Positions 1 to 7,291 are shown, counted from the first letter of the stretch. The stretch is 17,666 nt of DNA from Boseongicola sp. SB0662_bin_57 (GCA_009839535.1 VXPN01000432.1:1-17666), one strand, 5' to 3'. Notes: generated from the letters alone by a model not told the origin. Program-made: numbers and translations.

Positions 1-1759
1 TGGCTACGACATGGCGTCGTCGGGCGGAGACCTGTCGTTCGACCGTTCCGACAGCGCGCCCTATGTGCCAAAGTCCGTTGTCCCGGATCCCGAACTGTTC
101 AAGGGCTTGACCCAGGGCGGACATCGGCAGAGCCGCAACGACTTGATTTATGAGGCCCATGTCAGAGGCCTGACCCAACAGCATCCGATGGTGCCGGAAG
201 ACCTGCGCGGCACCTATGAGGGTCTGGCCGCCGACCCCATCCTCGAGCATTTGCAGAAGCTGGGCGCCAAGGCGGTCGAGTTGATGCCCGTACATGCGTT
301 TGTCGACGATTCATTTCTCCTCAAGCGCGGGCTGAAAAACTACTGGGGCTACAACTCCATCGGGTTCTTCGTGGCAGAACCAAGGTATTTCGGTCCCAAC
401 GGCCTCATGGGCTTTCGGCACATGGTGGACCGTTTCCACGAAGCCGGCATCGAGGTCATGCTGGACGTTGTCTACAATCACACTGCCGAGGGCGACCACC
501 GCGGGCCGACACTGTCCTTTCGCGGGCTCGACAATGTCTCCTACTACCGGCTGCTTGCCGGGCAACCGCGCTTCTATGTCAATGACACCGGCTGCGGCAA
601 CACGTTGAATGTCGCGCATCCGTTCGTGCTGCGCATGGTGCTCGACAGCCTTCGGTTCTGGGTCGAATGCATGGGCGTGGACGGGTTCCGCTTTGACCTC
701 GCGACAACCTTGGGGCGTGAAGATCACGGGTTCGATCCGTGGGGCGGCTTTTTCGACGCGTTGCGCCAGGATCCCGTCCTGTCGCAGGTGCGCATGATTG
801 CCGAACCCTGGGACGTGGGATCCGGCGGCTATCAGCTGGGCGGCTTCCCGGCCGAGTTCTCGGAATGGAATGACAGCTATCGCGACACGGTGCGGCGGTA
901 CTGGCGCGGTGATGATCACAGTGCCCAGGAACTTGGCAGCAGGTTGCTGGGTTCGGCCGACAAGTTCGGCCAGCCAGGACGGAGCAGCAGGTCCTCGATA
1001 AATTTCGTCGCCGCGCATGACGGGTTCACGCTGGCCGACACGACGCGTTACGCCTGCAAGCACAACGAAGCCAATCTCGCGAACAACCAGGACGGCCACA
1101 ATTCCAATTTCAGCGACAATTTCGGCGTCGAGGGCGAATCCGACGATTCGGACATTCAGGCAGGGCGCCGCCGCCGCATCCGCAACATGCTGGCAACCCT
1201 GTTCCTGTCGCAGGGAACGCCGATGCTCCTGGCAGGCGACGAATTCGGAAATTCGCAGGACGGAAACAACAACACCTATTGCCAGGACAACGAGATCGGT
1301 TGGGTGAACTGGGATCGGGCCGATGCCGACCTCCTGCAATTTGTCGAGGCGCTCTCGGCATTCCGGCGTGCGCACCCATCCCTGCGCCAGTCACGCTTCC
1401 TGCATGGTGAATCGCGTGAAAGCGACGGTCTTCCGGACGTGGAGTGGACCGACTTCAAGGGCGGCCCGCTTCACTGGCGTGATCCCGGCCTGTCGAATTT
1501 CTGCCTGACCATCAGGTGTTCGGCCGAGGCCGCTCGGTCCGCCTTCGACAACGACGCCGTGTTCGTCGCATTCAATCGGTCCGGGGAGGCATTGGACGTG
1601 ACATTGCCGTCCGCGGATTCCGGATGGCACTGGGTGCGGGGCATCGACACCGGCCTTGCCGCGCAGAATGCCAACGGCACGGTCGAAGCCGCAACCGCGC
1701 TGGTCGCGGCACATTCGGTCGTGGCGTTTGAATGCAAGCCGGTCGGCATCGAAGCATGA
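1..1759 (+). CDS. glgX: Glycogen debranching enzyme GlgX, 3' part (5' end outside window)
   Basis: This is the C-terminal ~585 residues of a GH13 isoamylase-type debranching enzyme, which hydrolyses alpha-1,6 branches of phosphorylase-trimmed glycogen in the cytoplasm. The frame is open from base 2 and reads GYD before the first ATG at 11, so the true start lies upstream and the ATG at 11 is internal. GH13 landmarks appear in order: VYNHTAEG (about 470-493), GVDGFRFDLA with the nucleophile Asp codon at 695-697, the acid/base Glu in IAEPWD (codon 803-805), and NFVAAHDGFTLAD with the transition-state Asp near 1018. The N-terminal segment SDSAPYVPKSVV is typical of GlgX. The TGA at 1757-1759 overlaps the ATG of the next reading frame (ATGA), which implies translational coupling and one operon with pgm. 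The family and function call is strong; only the missing 5' end limits it. Confidence 0.95.
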   Translation, partial: GYDMASSGGDLSFDRSDSAPYVPKSVVPDPELFKGLTQGGHRQSRNDLIYEAHVRGLTQQHPMVPEDLRGTYEGLAADPILEHLQKLGAKAVELMPVHAFVDDSFLLKRGLKNYWGYNSIGFFVAEPRYFGPNGLMGFRHMVDRFHEAGIEVMLDVVYNHTAEGDHRGPTLSFRGLDNVSYYRLLAGQPRFYVNDTGCGNTLNVAHPFVLRMVLDSLRFWVECMGVDGFRFDLATTLGREDHGFDPWGGFFDALRQDPVLSQVRMIAEPWDVGSGGYQLGGFPAEFSEWNDSYRDTVRRYWRGDDHSAQELGSRLLGSADKFGQPGRSSRSSINFVAAHDGFTLADTTRYACKHNEANLANNQDGHNSNFSDNFGVEGESDDSDIQAGRRRRIRNMLATLFLSQGTPMLLAGDEFGNSQDGNNNTYCQDNEIGWVNWDRADADLLQFVEALSAFRRAHPSLRQSRFLHGESRESDGLPDVEWTDFKGGPLHWRDPGLSNFCLTIRCSAEAARSAFDNDAVFVAFNRSGEALDVTLPSADSGWHWVRGIDTGLAAQNANGTVEAATALVAAHSVVAFECKPVGIEA

Positions 1760-2022
1760 AGGATGATGCCGCGCTCGGCCAGCTTGCAAGGGCGCATGGC
1801 GTCCTTTCGAGCTATCGCGACGTGCAAGGACGGGAGCGAACCGCGTCTCCGGACACTTTGCGGGCATTGCTGTCGGCCAGCCCGGTTGCAGCGGAAAGCG
1901 CCAGGCTTGTTCGCGAAAGTCTCGAGGCGCTCGCCAATGACGGCCGGTTTCAGGCGCTTGGCAAGGTGATGAACGAAGATCGAGGAAAGACCAGCCTCGG
2001 CGCGCGAGGAGATGACACATGA
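1756..2022 (+). pseudogene. malQ: Truncated malQ: N-terminal remnant of 4-alpha-glucanotransferase
   Basis: This is an 88-codon frame starting at an ATG that overlaps the glgX stop (ATGA) and ending at a TGA that overlaps the pgm start (ATGA). Its first ~35 residues (LGQLARAHGVLSSYRDVQG, then a segment ending in PDTLRALLSA) resemble the N-terminal segment of MalQ-type 4-alpha-glucanotransferases, where a 'LA...GI...Y.D..G....S.ETKRALL.A' pattern precedes the GH77 barrel. MalQ enzymes are roughly 500-700 residues; everything with catalytic residues is absent here. malQ sits near glgX in other proteobacterial glycogen loci (family knowledge), so an internal deletion that left a coupled stub is the simplest reading (inference). 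A retained small protein, or a leader that keeps pgm coupled, remains possible. Recognition rests on remembered similarity over a short segment. Confidence 0.6.
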
Positions 2023-3650
2023 AAGTTAGAACCGTTGCGACCCGATCGTTTGAGGATCAAGAGCCAGGGACGTCGGGCCTGCGAAAGAAGACCCGCGATT
2101 TCATGCAGCCAAATTACCTGGAGAACTTTGTGCAGGCCATTTTCGCTGCGACCGGGGGCGGTGCCGGCAAGACGTTCGTGATCGGCGGGGATGGCCGTTA
2201 CTTCAATGCCGAAGCGATCCAGAAGATCATCAAGATGGCAGCGGCAAACGGAGCGAAAGGGGTCATTGTCGGCAAGGACGGGATTCTCTCGACTCCGGCC
2301 GCGTCTCACCTGATTCGCAAGAACAGGACCGATGGCGGCTTCATCCTGTCCGCCAGCCACAACCCCGGGGGCATCGACGAGGACTTTGGCGTCAAGTTCA
2401 ATGCATCAAACGGCGGTCCCGCGCCAGAGGGTCTCACTTCGAGAGTGTTTGACGCGACCAAGGCGATCGAAAGCTACTCAATCGCTGATTTCGAGGATGC
2501 CGATCTGGGACATGTCGGGACGGAAGGCCGCGGCGACTTCGTCATCGAGACCGTTGATCCGGTCAAGGACTACCTCGCGCTGATGGAGCAGCTGTTCGAC
2601 TTTGACGCGATTCGCGCACTCTTCGCCGGCGGGTTCACCATGCGTTTCGATGCCATGCATGCGGTTACCGGCCCCTACGCACACGCCATACTGGAAGACC
2701 GGCTCGGAGCGCCCAAGGGAACCGTGATCAACGGCATCCCGAAGGTCGATTTCGGCAAGGGTCATCCCGACCCCAACCCGATCTGGGCAAAGGCGCTTGT
2801 TGACTTGATGATGTCGGACAGCGCCCCGGACCTTGGCGCGGCCTCGGATGGCGACGGTGACCGCAACATGATCGTCGGACGCGGTGCTTACGTGACTCCT
2901 TCCGACAGCCTCGCGATCCTGGCCGCCAACGCCCATCTCGCACCGGCCTATTCCGGCGGCCTGACTGGGATCGCGCGGTCGATGCCGACCAGCGGAGCCA
3001 GCGACCGTGTCGCGGAGAGGCTCGGGATTGGGGCGTACGAGACGCCCACCGGATGGAAGTTCTTCGGCAATCTTCTTGACGCCGGCAAGGCCACCATCTG
3101 CGGCGAAGAGAGTGCGGGAACCGGGTCAAGCCATGTCAGGGAGAAGGACGGGCTCTGGGCCGTGCTGCTCTGGCTGAACATCATTGCGAAACGCAACTCC
3201 TCGGTTGCCGAGATCCTGGAGGACCATTGGCGCACGTTTGGTCGAGACTACTATTCGCGTCACGACTTCGAGGCCGTGGAGACCGGCAGGGCCAATGCGC
3301 TCGTTGAGGAACTGGACGCCAGTCTCGCTGATCTGCCGGGCCAGGAGTTCGCCGGGCTGAAGGTCAGGGCTGCCGACCAGTTCTCCTACAAGGATCCCGT
3401 GGACGGCTCGGTCAGCGGCAATCAAGGCATTCGCATCCATTTCGAAGGCGGCGGTCGCGCCGTGTACCGCCTGTCAGGCACCGGAACGCAGGGAGCGACA
3501 CTGCGCGTCTACCTGGAGCAATTCGAACCCGCTGACGGAGACCACGCGCAAGACCCGCAGGTCGCGCTGAAGGCAATTCGGGATGCGGCCTACGAGGCCT
3601 GCCATCTAGAGGCGCATTTGGGTCGGACCGAGCCGGATGTGCGTACCTGA
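2019..3650 (+). CDS. pgm: Phosphoglucomutase (alpha-D-glucose-phosphate specific)
   Basis: This 543-residue alpha-phosphohexomutase interconverts glucose-1-phosphate and glucose-6-phosphate, linking glycogen turnover with glycolysis and sugar-nucleotide synthesis. The phosphoserine loop SASHNPGG is at residues 111-118 (catalytic Ser113), the Mg-binding DGDGDR is near 277-282, the sugar-binding GEESAG is near 362-367, and the phosphate-binding SGTGTQGATLR is near 486 in the last domain. PGTSGLRKKT near residue 16 is the standard N-terminal motif of the family, so the start at 2019 is sound. A purine-rich GAGGAG at about 2007-2012 gives a good ribosome binding site. The length matches the roughly 540-residue bacterial/eukaryotic-type Pgm. 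It overlaps the malQ remnant by 4 bases and is the last gene of the glg block. A small hairpin follows the stop. No lesion is visible. Confidence 0.96.
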   Translation: MKVRTVATRSFEDQEPGTSGLRKKTRDFMQPNYLENFVQAIFAATGGGAGKTFVIGGDGRYFNAEAIQKIIKMAAANGAKGVIVGKDGILSTPAASHLIRKNRTDGGFILSASHNPGGIDEDFGVKFNASNGGPAPEGLTSRVFDATKAIESYSIADFEDADLGHVGTEGRGDFVIETVDPVKDYLALMEQLFDFDAIRALFAGGFTMRFDAMHAVTGPYAHAILEDRLGAPKGTVINGIPKVDFGKGHPDPNPIWAKALVDLMMSDSAPDLGAASDGDGDRNMIVGRGAYVTPSDSLAILAANAHLAPAYSGGLTGIARSMPTSGASDRVAERLGIGAYETPTGWKFFGNLLDAGKATICGEESAGTGSSHVREKDGLWAVLLWLNIIAKRNSSVAEILEDHWRTFGRDYYSRHDFEAVETGRANALVEELDASLADLPGQEFAGLKVRAADQFSYKDPVDGSVSGNQGIRIHFEGGGRAVYRLSGTGTQGATLRVYLEQFEPADGDHAQDPQVALKAIRDAAYEACHLEAHLGRTEPDVRT

Positions 3651-3653
3651 AGA

Positions 3654-3675
3654 GGCTTCTTGAGGGTTTGAAGCC
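3654..3675 (+). terminator. Hairpin just after pgm (possible weak terminator)
   Basis: GGCTTC at 3654-3659 pairs perfectly with GAAGCC at 3670-3675 around a 10-base loop, 3 bases after the pgm stop codon. There is no T-run after it, so it does not look like a canonical intrinsic terminator. It may mark the 3' end of the message or assist Rho-dependent ending. The stem is short (6 bp) and could be chance. Confidence 0.3.
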
Positions 3676-3803
3676 ATGTCGGACCACGCGGACAGCCTGA
3701 AGAGCGCCAGCACGCTGCCGCCCAAATGCCGGAATGGTTCCAAAACGATGGGGATTGTGTCGAAGAGTAACAATCCGCTTCTCGTGGAAACGTCGCGCCT
3801 GAT

Positions 3804-3838
3804 GACGAAGGGCCGAAAGACGTCGCCCGAACTTCGTC
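3804..3838. repeat. Inverted repeat between convergent pgm and antitoxin genes
   Basis: GACGAAG (3804-3810) and CTTCGTC (3832-3838) are perfect complements. An inner GGC/GCC pair (3811-3813 with 3825-3827) adds to the stem beyond a small bulge. It lies 38 bases past the antitoxin stop codon on that gene's strand, in the 226-base convergent gap, so it could act as a two-way transcript end. No T-run flanks either side. The rest of this gap holds nothing I recognise. Confidence 0.3.
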
Positions 3839-3876
3839 CAGCGACAGGGTCGCCCCTCTTGGTGATCTGACGAGAC

Positions 3877-4143
3877 TCATTCGCTTTCGCCGACCTGCGG
3901 CAGCCGGTCTTCCCGGTCCGGAGGTTGCCCGCCATCCCGAAACAGGATGCGTTGCGCCGCATCGACATCGGCCAAAGCGCGCCGCTCGGCGAAGTGGCGC
4001 TCGGTGCGAAGCGCGGCGAGCTTCTCGGCGATGGCGACGATCACGAACTGGTTGATGCTGGTTCCCTCTTCCCGGCTCACTTCTGCAACGGCGTTCTTGA
4101 GAGACATCGGCATTCTCAACGGATAGGAGGAGGTCTGTTTCAT
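3877..4143 (-). CDS. Ribbon-helix-helix / HicB-like antitoxin of a PIN-toxin TA module
   Basis: An 88-residue protein beginning MKQTSSYPLRMPMSLKNAV and continuing through EEGTSINQFVIVAIAEKLAAL. A short beta strand rich in small and hydrophobic residues, followed by two helices with 'GTSINQF' at the turn, is the pattern of Arc/MetJ-type or HicB C-terminal DNA-binding antitoxins. The C-terminal half (ERHFAERRALADVD...) is charged and probably contacts the toxin. The frame stays open upstream to 4248, but the ATG at 4143 is preferred: it is preceded by GGAA with 7-base spacing and gives the conserved N-terminus. The partner PIN toxin lies upstream on the same strand, 125 bases away, a wider gap than usual for such pairs. 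Expected role: neutralise the toxin and autorepress the operon (family knowledge). Confidence 0.8.
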   Translation of the reverse strand: MKQTSSYPLRMPMSLKNAVAEVSREEGTSINQFVIVAIAEKLAALRTERHFAERRALADVDAAQRILFRDGGQPPDREDRLPQVGESE

Positions 4144-4251
4144 GGTCAGGTTCCGTTCAATGATTGCAAGAGCTTCATTCAGTTTCCTTCCAGGCTGCCC
4201 GTCGGCTCGGTTCATTCTGGAGTTCGTCCGGACAACAGGCGGCGGCAACGT

Positions 4252-4272
4252 TCACGAGGCGCCCCGTTTCAT
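4252..4272 (-). other. Six-codon stub starting with a copy of the antitoxin start sequence
   Basis: On the minus strand the toxin's TGA stop overlaps an ATG (ATGA) that opens a frame reading MKRGAS then TGA. The context GACCATGAAAC is identical over 11 bases to the context of the real antitoxin start 129 bases further on, and the two starts are in the same frame. It may be a leftover of an older coupled antitoxin start, separated by an insertion or duplication, or it may be chance. Confidence 0.3.
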
Positions 4273-4691
4273 GGTCCGATCCCCTTCAGTGCATCTTGGG
4301 GCGTCATCACCACGAGTCCGAACCGCTGCGCGGGACCGTTGAAGTGCCCGGAGTTGAACGTGACGAGCCCGTCCGCCCGACCGTTCAGTGCGGCCTCGAG
4401 AACCATTTCGCCATTCGGGTTTCGCAACTGCGGGCGCCACTGGAAATGCGGAACAACTTCCTCTCCGGCACCACATAGCGCGCTGACCACTGCGCCGACA
4501 TCATTGGCGCTCAGGCCCGACACGGAAAGATGCTGTGGCCTGCAGCACACGGATTCATGTTCCAGCAACAGCGGCACGGACATGATCGGCGTGAAAACGC
4601 AGGTCACGGCCAATCCAAGCAGGCGTGCGGAAACACCGGCGGGGCTGCGCAAGCCGGCGGCGACGACATTCGTGTCAATGACGAATGTCAC
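4269..4691 (-). CDS. PIN-domain toxin (putative ribonuclease) of a TA module
   Basis: A 140-residue single PIN domain. It opens MTFVIDTNVVAAGLRSP, where the Asp of VIDTN is the first metal-coordinating residue. The C-terminal half has WRPQLRNPNGEMVLEAALNG followed by ADGLVTFNSGHF, the pattern of the 'putative toxin-antitoxin system toxin component, PIN family' group. These are thought to be Mg-dependent endoribonucleases that cut cellular RNA when not neutralised. The start is GTG at 4689-4691, preceded by GAGGAA with 5-base spacing. Position 'NPNG' holds Asn where many relatives have Asp ('DPDD'), so one acidic site may be weakened; the Glu of GEMVLE remains. The gene precedes the antitoxin on the same strand, toxin first, which is less common. 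Its stop overlaps a decoy ATG. Confidence 0.85.
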   Translation of the reverse strand: MTFVIDTNVVAAGLRSPAGVSARLLGLAVTCVFTPIMSVPLLLEHESVCCRPQHLSVSGLSANDVGAVVSALCGAGEEVVPHFQWRPQLRNPNGEMVLEAALNGRADGLVTFNSGHFNGPAQRFGLVVMTPQDALKGIGP

Positions 4692-4716
4692 GACAATTCC
4701 TCACGCCCGGAAGAAC

Positions 4717-4740
4717 GTCACATATGATGTCACAATGACA
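4717..4740 (-). promoter_or_regulatory. Candidate operator of the TA module
   Basis: Read on the plus strand there are two GTCACA copies (4717-4722 and 4729-4734) exactly 12 bases apart, and TGTCA-CAA-TGACA (4728-4740) forms an inverted repeat that shares the second copy. The block lies 26-49 bases upstream of the toxin start, where autorepression by a ribbon-helix-helix antitoxin is expected. On the minus strand a poor sigma70-like pair (TTGATC, 17 bases, TGTCAT) overlaps it. The repeats are visible in sequence; their function is inference. Confidence 0.4.
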
Positions 4741-4980
4741 GCGACGAGGCATGCGGCGATCAATCGATCTCTGCGCTGAAATCAACAGCGGCGACCCATG
4801 AGCTCTTCACTTCAAGGGCGGAGCCTCCTTCAGCATGCGGCAGAGTCGGCAGCCCGAATCTCGTGCCAGGGGTCGCGCGCCACAGTTTGCTCGGAGCCGA
4901 CACCAAAGGGGCTCATATACCTGACGATCTCGGAAGGCGGCATCATGCCGTGCGCGTTCCAAGGCAACATGAGCGGTCTT

Positions 4981-5008
4981 CGGGCGGCAGGCACGGACGT
5001 GCCGCCCG
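4981..5008. repeat. Perfect 9-bp inverted repeat (strong hairpin)
   Basis: CGGGCGGCA (4981-4989) and TGCCGCCCG (5000-5008) are perfect complements around a 10-base loop that itself contains GCACG/CGTGC-like symmetry. All but one of the base pairs are G-C, so the hairpin should be very stable on either strand. No T-run follows. It could be a terminator, an attenuator or a DNA-binding site upstream of livH; I cannot tell which. Confidence 0.5.
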
Positions 5009-5071
5009 TCGCGAAGAACCAAGTGAAACGACACGCTCGCCTTCGCTGCGTTCCCCCTCACCTGCTCGGAA

Positions 5072-5122
5072 CCAGAGTTCAGGCCGGACTTGACTTCACG
5101 GCCTGTCCAATTTGAACTCTGG
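5072..5122. repeat. Nested inverted repeat upstream of livH
   Basis: CCAGAGTTCA (5072-5081) and TGAACTCTGG (5113-5122) are perfect 10-base complements. Directly inside, GGCCG (5082-5086) pairs with CGGCC (5099-5103), leaving a 12-base loop and a 9-base 3' bulge. The result is a stacked 15-bp helix about 190 bases before the livH start. It could be a structured leader RNA or a protein-binding site; no known riboswitch class is recognised. Confidence 0.5.
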
Positions 5123-5311
5123 CGACGGTCGAGCGAGAATCAGCGCCCGTGGAAGCGTCATCGATCCGGATGGCGCGATGCCAGGGTTGAACCTGCCTGC
5201 AGGTCGCGCAACCCCGGTCCAAGGCGGCGCAAGTTGAGATGATGCCGGGTGGCGACGACAATCGGCACGTTGGCCGGCGCCTGGCTGGTCGCCAATGGAG
5301 GGGCGTCGGAC

Positions 5312-6187
5312 TTGGAATCACTGCAGCTCCTTGTAAGTGGCCTCGCGAATGGTTGCGTCTATGGATTGATCGCGCTGGGTTTCGTGCTGATCTACAAGGC
5401 GACCGAAGCATTGAACTTCGCCCAAGGCGACATGATGATGCTTGGAGCGTTCGTCACGCTGGGACTGACCAACGATCATTACTGGGCGCTGCCGTTCTGG
5501 GCCTCCGTTCCCATCGCCTTGCTGCTGATGGGCGCGTTTGGCTACGTCCTTGAGATCACGATCCTCAGGCGGATGTCGGGCCAAAGCCAGATTGCCGTGG
5601 TGGTCCTGACGGTCGCGCTCGGCTTCATCATCCGTTTCCTTGCCGGGGCGATCTGGGGCCACGAACCGCAAAGCCTCGAAAGCCCGATCGCGGGCGTCAA
5701 TGTCCGATTTGCCGGACTGGTGCTGGGGCTCGACGAAGTGGCGGTGATTCTCGTGACCATCGTTCTGACCGGCCTGCTCTATCTTGGCTTTGCCCGCACG
5801 AGGCTCGGACTGGCGATGCAGGCAGCCAGCCAGAACCAGCTTGCGGCATATTACATGGGCATCCCCGTCAAGCGCGTGAGTGCGCTGATCTGGTGCCTGT
5901 CAGGGATTGTCGCGACGGCGGCGGGAATCCTTCTTGCTTCGAAGGGATCCATCGATCCCAATTCCGGCTTCCTGGGCATCAAGGCCTTCGCGGCAGCGGT
6001 GATCGGCGGTTTGGGCTCGCTTCCCGGCGCGCTTCTTGGCGGTCTTGTCATCGGCGTGATCGAGCCATTCGCCGCCCGCCATGTCGCGGCCGGGTTCAGC
6101 CAGGTCGTGCCCTATGCCGTGCTCCTGCTTGTCCTGATCATCCGGCCATCAGGCATTCTGTCCCAGGTCCGGGACAAGAAAGTCTAG
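5312..6187 (+). CDS. livH: Branched-chain amino acid-type ABC transporter permease LivH
   Basis: Inner-membrane permease of the HAAT (LivH/LivM) family, one of two channel subunits of the importer encoded by this operon. The sequence LVSGLANGCVYGLIALGFVL at the N-terminus, then IYKATEALNFAQGDMMMLGA, is the family hallmark. About eight hydrophobic segments follow, with the conserved GLGSLPGALLGG loop near the C-terminus. I prefer the TTG at 5312: GGAGGGG at 5297-5303 sits 8 bases before it, and it gives a 291-residue protein that begins like relatives. A GTG at 5249 would add 21 residues of non-membrane-like sequence without a clear ribosome binding site. livM starts 3 bases after the stop. 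Substrate cannot be read from the permease; amino acids, amides or organic acids are all known for this family. Confidence 0.93.
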   Translation: MESLQLLVSGLANGCVYGLIALGFVLIYKATEALNFAQGDMMMLGAFVTLGLTNDHYWALPFWASVPIALLLMGAFGYVLEITILRRMSGQSQIAVVVLTVALGFIIRFLAGAIWGHEPQSLESPIAGVNVRFAGLVLGLDEVAVILVTIVLTGLLYLGFARTRLGLAMQAASQNQLAAYYMGIPVKRVSALIWCLSGIVATAAGILLASKGSIDPNSGFLGIKAFAAAVIGGLGSLPGALLGGLVIGVIEPFAARHVAAGFSQVVPYAVLLLVLIIRPSGILSQVRDKKV

Positions 6188-6190
6188 CTC

Positions 6191-7291
6191 ATGCGGATCC
6201 TGTTCAAGACCAGTTACGACGCAGATCTCGGTCTTTTCGCTCATCGATACCAGGCATTCTGGTACTTCCTGCTCCTGGCAGGCGCCGCCGGGCTGCCATT
6301 CGTCATGAACGACTTCTGGATTGGCGAAGTCGCCCTGATGCTGATCTGGGCAATCGCCGGCATGGGCCTGATGCTTCTCGTCGGCCATTCGGGGCAGCCG
6401 AGCCTGGGGCACGCGGCCTTCATGGCCGTGGGCGCCTACACCAATGTCATCCTTCAGGCATCGCTTGGCTTGCCGTTTGTCGTTTCGTTTCCGCTGGCCG
6501 GCTGCGCCGCCGCATTGGCCGGAGCGCTCCTGGCGCTGCCGACCGCGAGACTGCACGGGATCTATCTCGCCATTGCCACGCTTGCAGTCTCGATTCTCGC
6601 CGAAGACGGCATTGTCATGCTCGCGCCGTGGACCGGTGGCGTGTCGGGCATTTTCGCCCCCGACATCAAGATCCTCGGCGTCGGCTTCAACCGGTACGTG
6701 AATGCTCCGGGCTTCTACTGGCTGACGCTTGGGGTCGCCGTGCTGGTGGTTCTCGGGTACAGGAACATCCTGCGCTCGCCGCTCGGACGATCCCTTGTTG
6801 CAGTACGAGACAGCGAGATTTCGGCCCAGGCGATCGGAGTCAATCTGGCCCGGACCAAGGCGATCTCGTTTGCGTTGTCCTGCGGCATCACCGGGCTGGC
6901 CGGCGCCCTGATGGGCCACTTTGCCGGAGTCTTCAATCACGAGACTTTCACCATCTTCCTGTCCATCACGCTCCTGATGATGATCGTCATTGGCGGCCTC
7001 GGCTCGATTCACGGAGCGTTCCTCGGCGCCATTGTCATCACGTTCCTGCCGCTGGCGATCTCCATCGTCCGCGAGTTTCTGAACGAGAGGTTCGGCACTG
7101 CGTCGGTCATGCCCCCCGGGATCGAGACCGCGGCGTTCGGGGCGATCCTGATTGCCTTCATTCTTCTTGAGCCCATGGGAATCTACGGGCGCTGGATCAA
7201 GATTCGTACCTATTTCGAGCTCTTTCCCTTCTGTCGGCGTGACATGTTCCGGCGGCAAAGGGCCTATCTCAAGACGGGACGAATACGGTGA
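6191..7291 (+). CDS. livM: Branched-chain amino acid-type ABC transporter permease LivM
   Basis: Second permease subunit, 366 residues, multi-spanning. The family signature LLVGHSGQPSLGHAAFMAVGAY lies near residues 60-80, and the C-terminal coupling region contains VIGGLGSIHGAFLGAIVIT, comparable to the LivH loop. Hydrophobic stretches account for most of the protein. After the last membrane segment there is a basic cytoplasmic tail (CRRDMFRRQRAYLKTGRIR), somewhat longer than a bare permease needs. The ATG at 6191 is 3 bases after the livH stop, and the TGA at 7289-7291 overlaps the livG GTG (GTGA), so translation is coupled. Expected to pair with LivH and the ATPases LivG and LivF. Confidence 0.94.
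   Translation: MRILFKTSYDADLGLFAHRYQAFWYFLLLAGAAGLPFVMNDFWIGEVALMLIWAIAGMGLMLLVGHSGQPSLGHAAFMAVGAYTNVILQASLGLPFVVSFPLAGCAAALAGALLALPTARLHGIYLAIATLAVSILAEDGIVMLAPWTGGVSGIFAPDIKILGVGFNRYVNAPGFYWLTLGVAVLVVLGYRNILRSPLGRSLVAVRDSEISAQAIGVNLARTKAISFALSCGITGLAGALMGHFAGVFNHETFTIFLSITLLMMIVIGGLGSIHGAFLGAIVITFLPLAISIVREFLNERFGTASVMPPGIETAAFGAILIAFILLEPMGIYGRWIKIRTYFELFPFCRRDMFRRQRAYLKTGRIR

Larger units (their letters stand above)
4741..5311. other. Gene-poor leader region upstream of the liv operon
   Basis: About 570 bases without a gene I can support. Open frames exist (for example 4798-5115 plus and 4807-5061 minus) but none has a recognisable domain, a good ribosome binding site or protein-like composition. 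The region contains the inverted repeats at 4981-5008 and 5072-5122. It should hold the promoter of the transporter operon, but I could not identify a convincing -35/-10 pair. Confidence 0.5.

Noticed and set aside
11..13. ATG at 11 as the true start of glgX
   Set aside because: The frame is open upstream and the residues before it continue the enzyme; GlgX proteins are longer than the 582 residues from here.
3676..3870. 64-codon plus-strand frame between pgm and the antitoxin
   Set aside because: No recognised domain, no good ribosome binding site, and it lies in the convergent gap with hairpins. I also considered a transposase remnant on the minus strand but could not recognise one.
4798..5115. 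105-codon plus-strand frame upstream of the liv operon
   Set aside because: It overlaps the strong inverted repeats, has no family resemblance, and its composition is unlike its neighbours.
6149..7258. Long open frame (369 codons) on the minus strand opposite livM
   Set aside because: It is antisense to a clearly recognised permease, polar and low in protein-like motifs; typical of codon bias in GC-rich genes.
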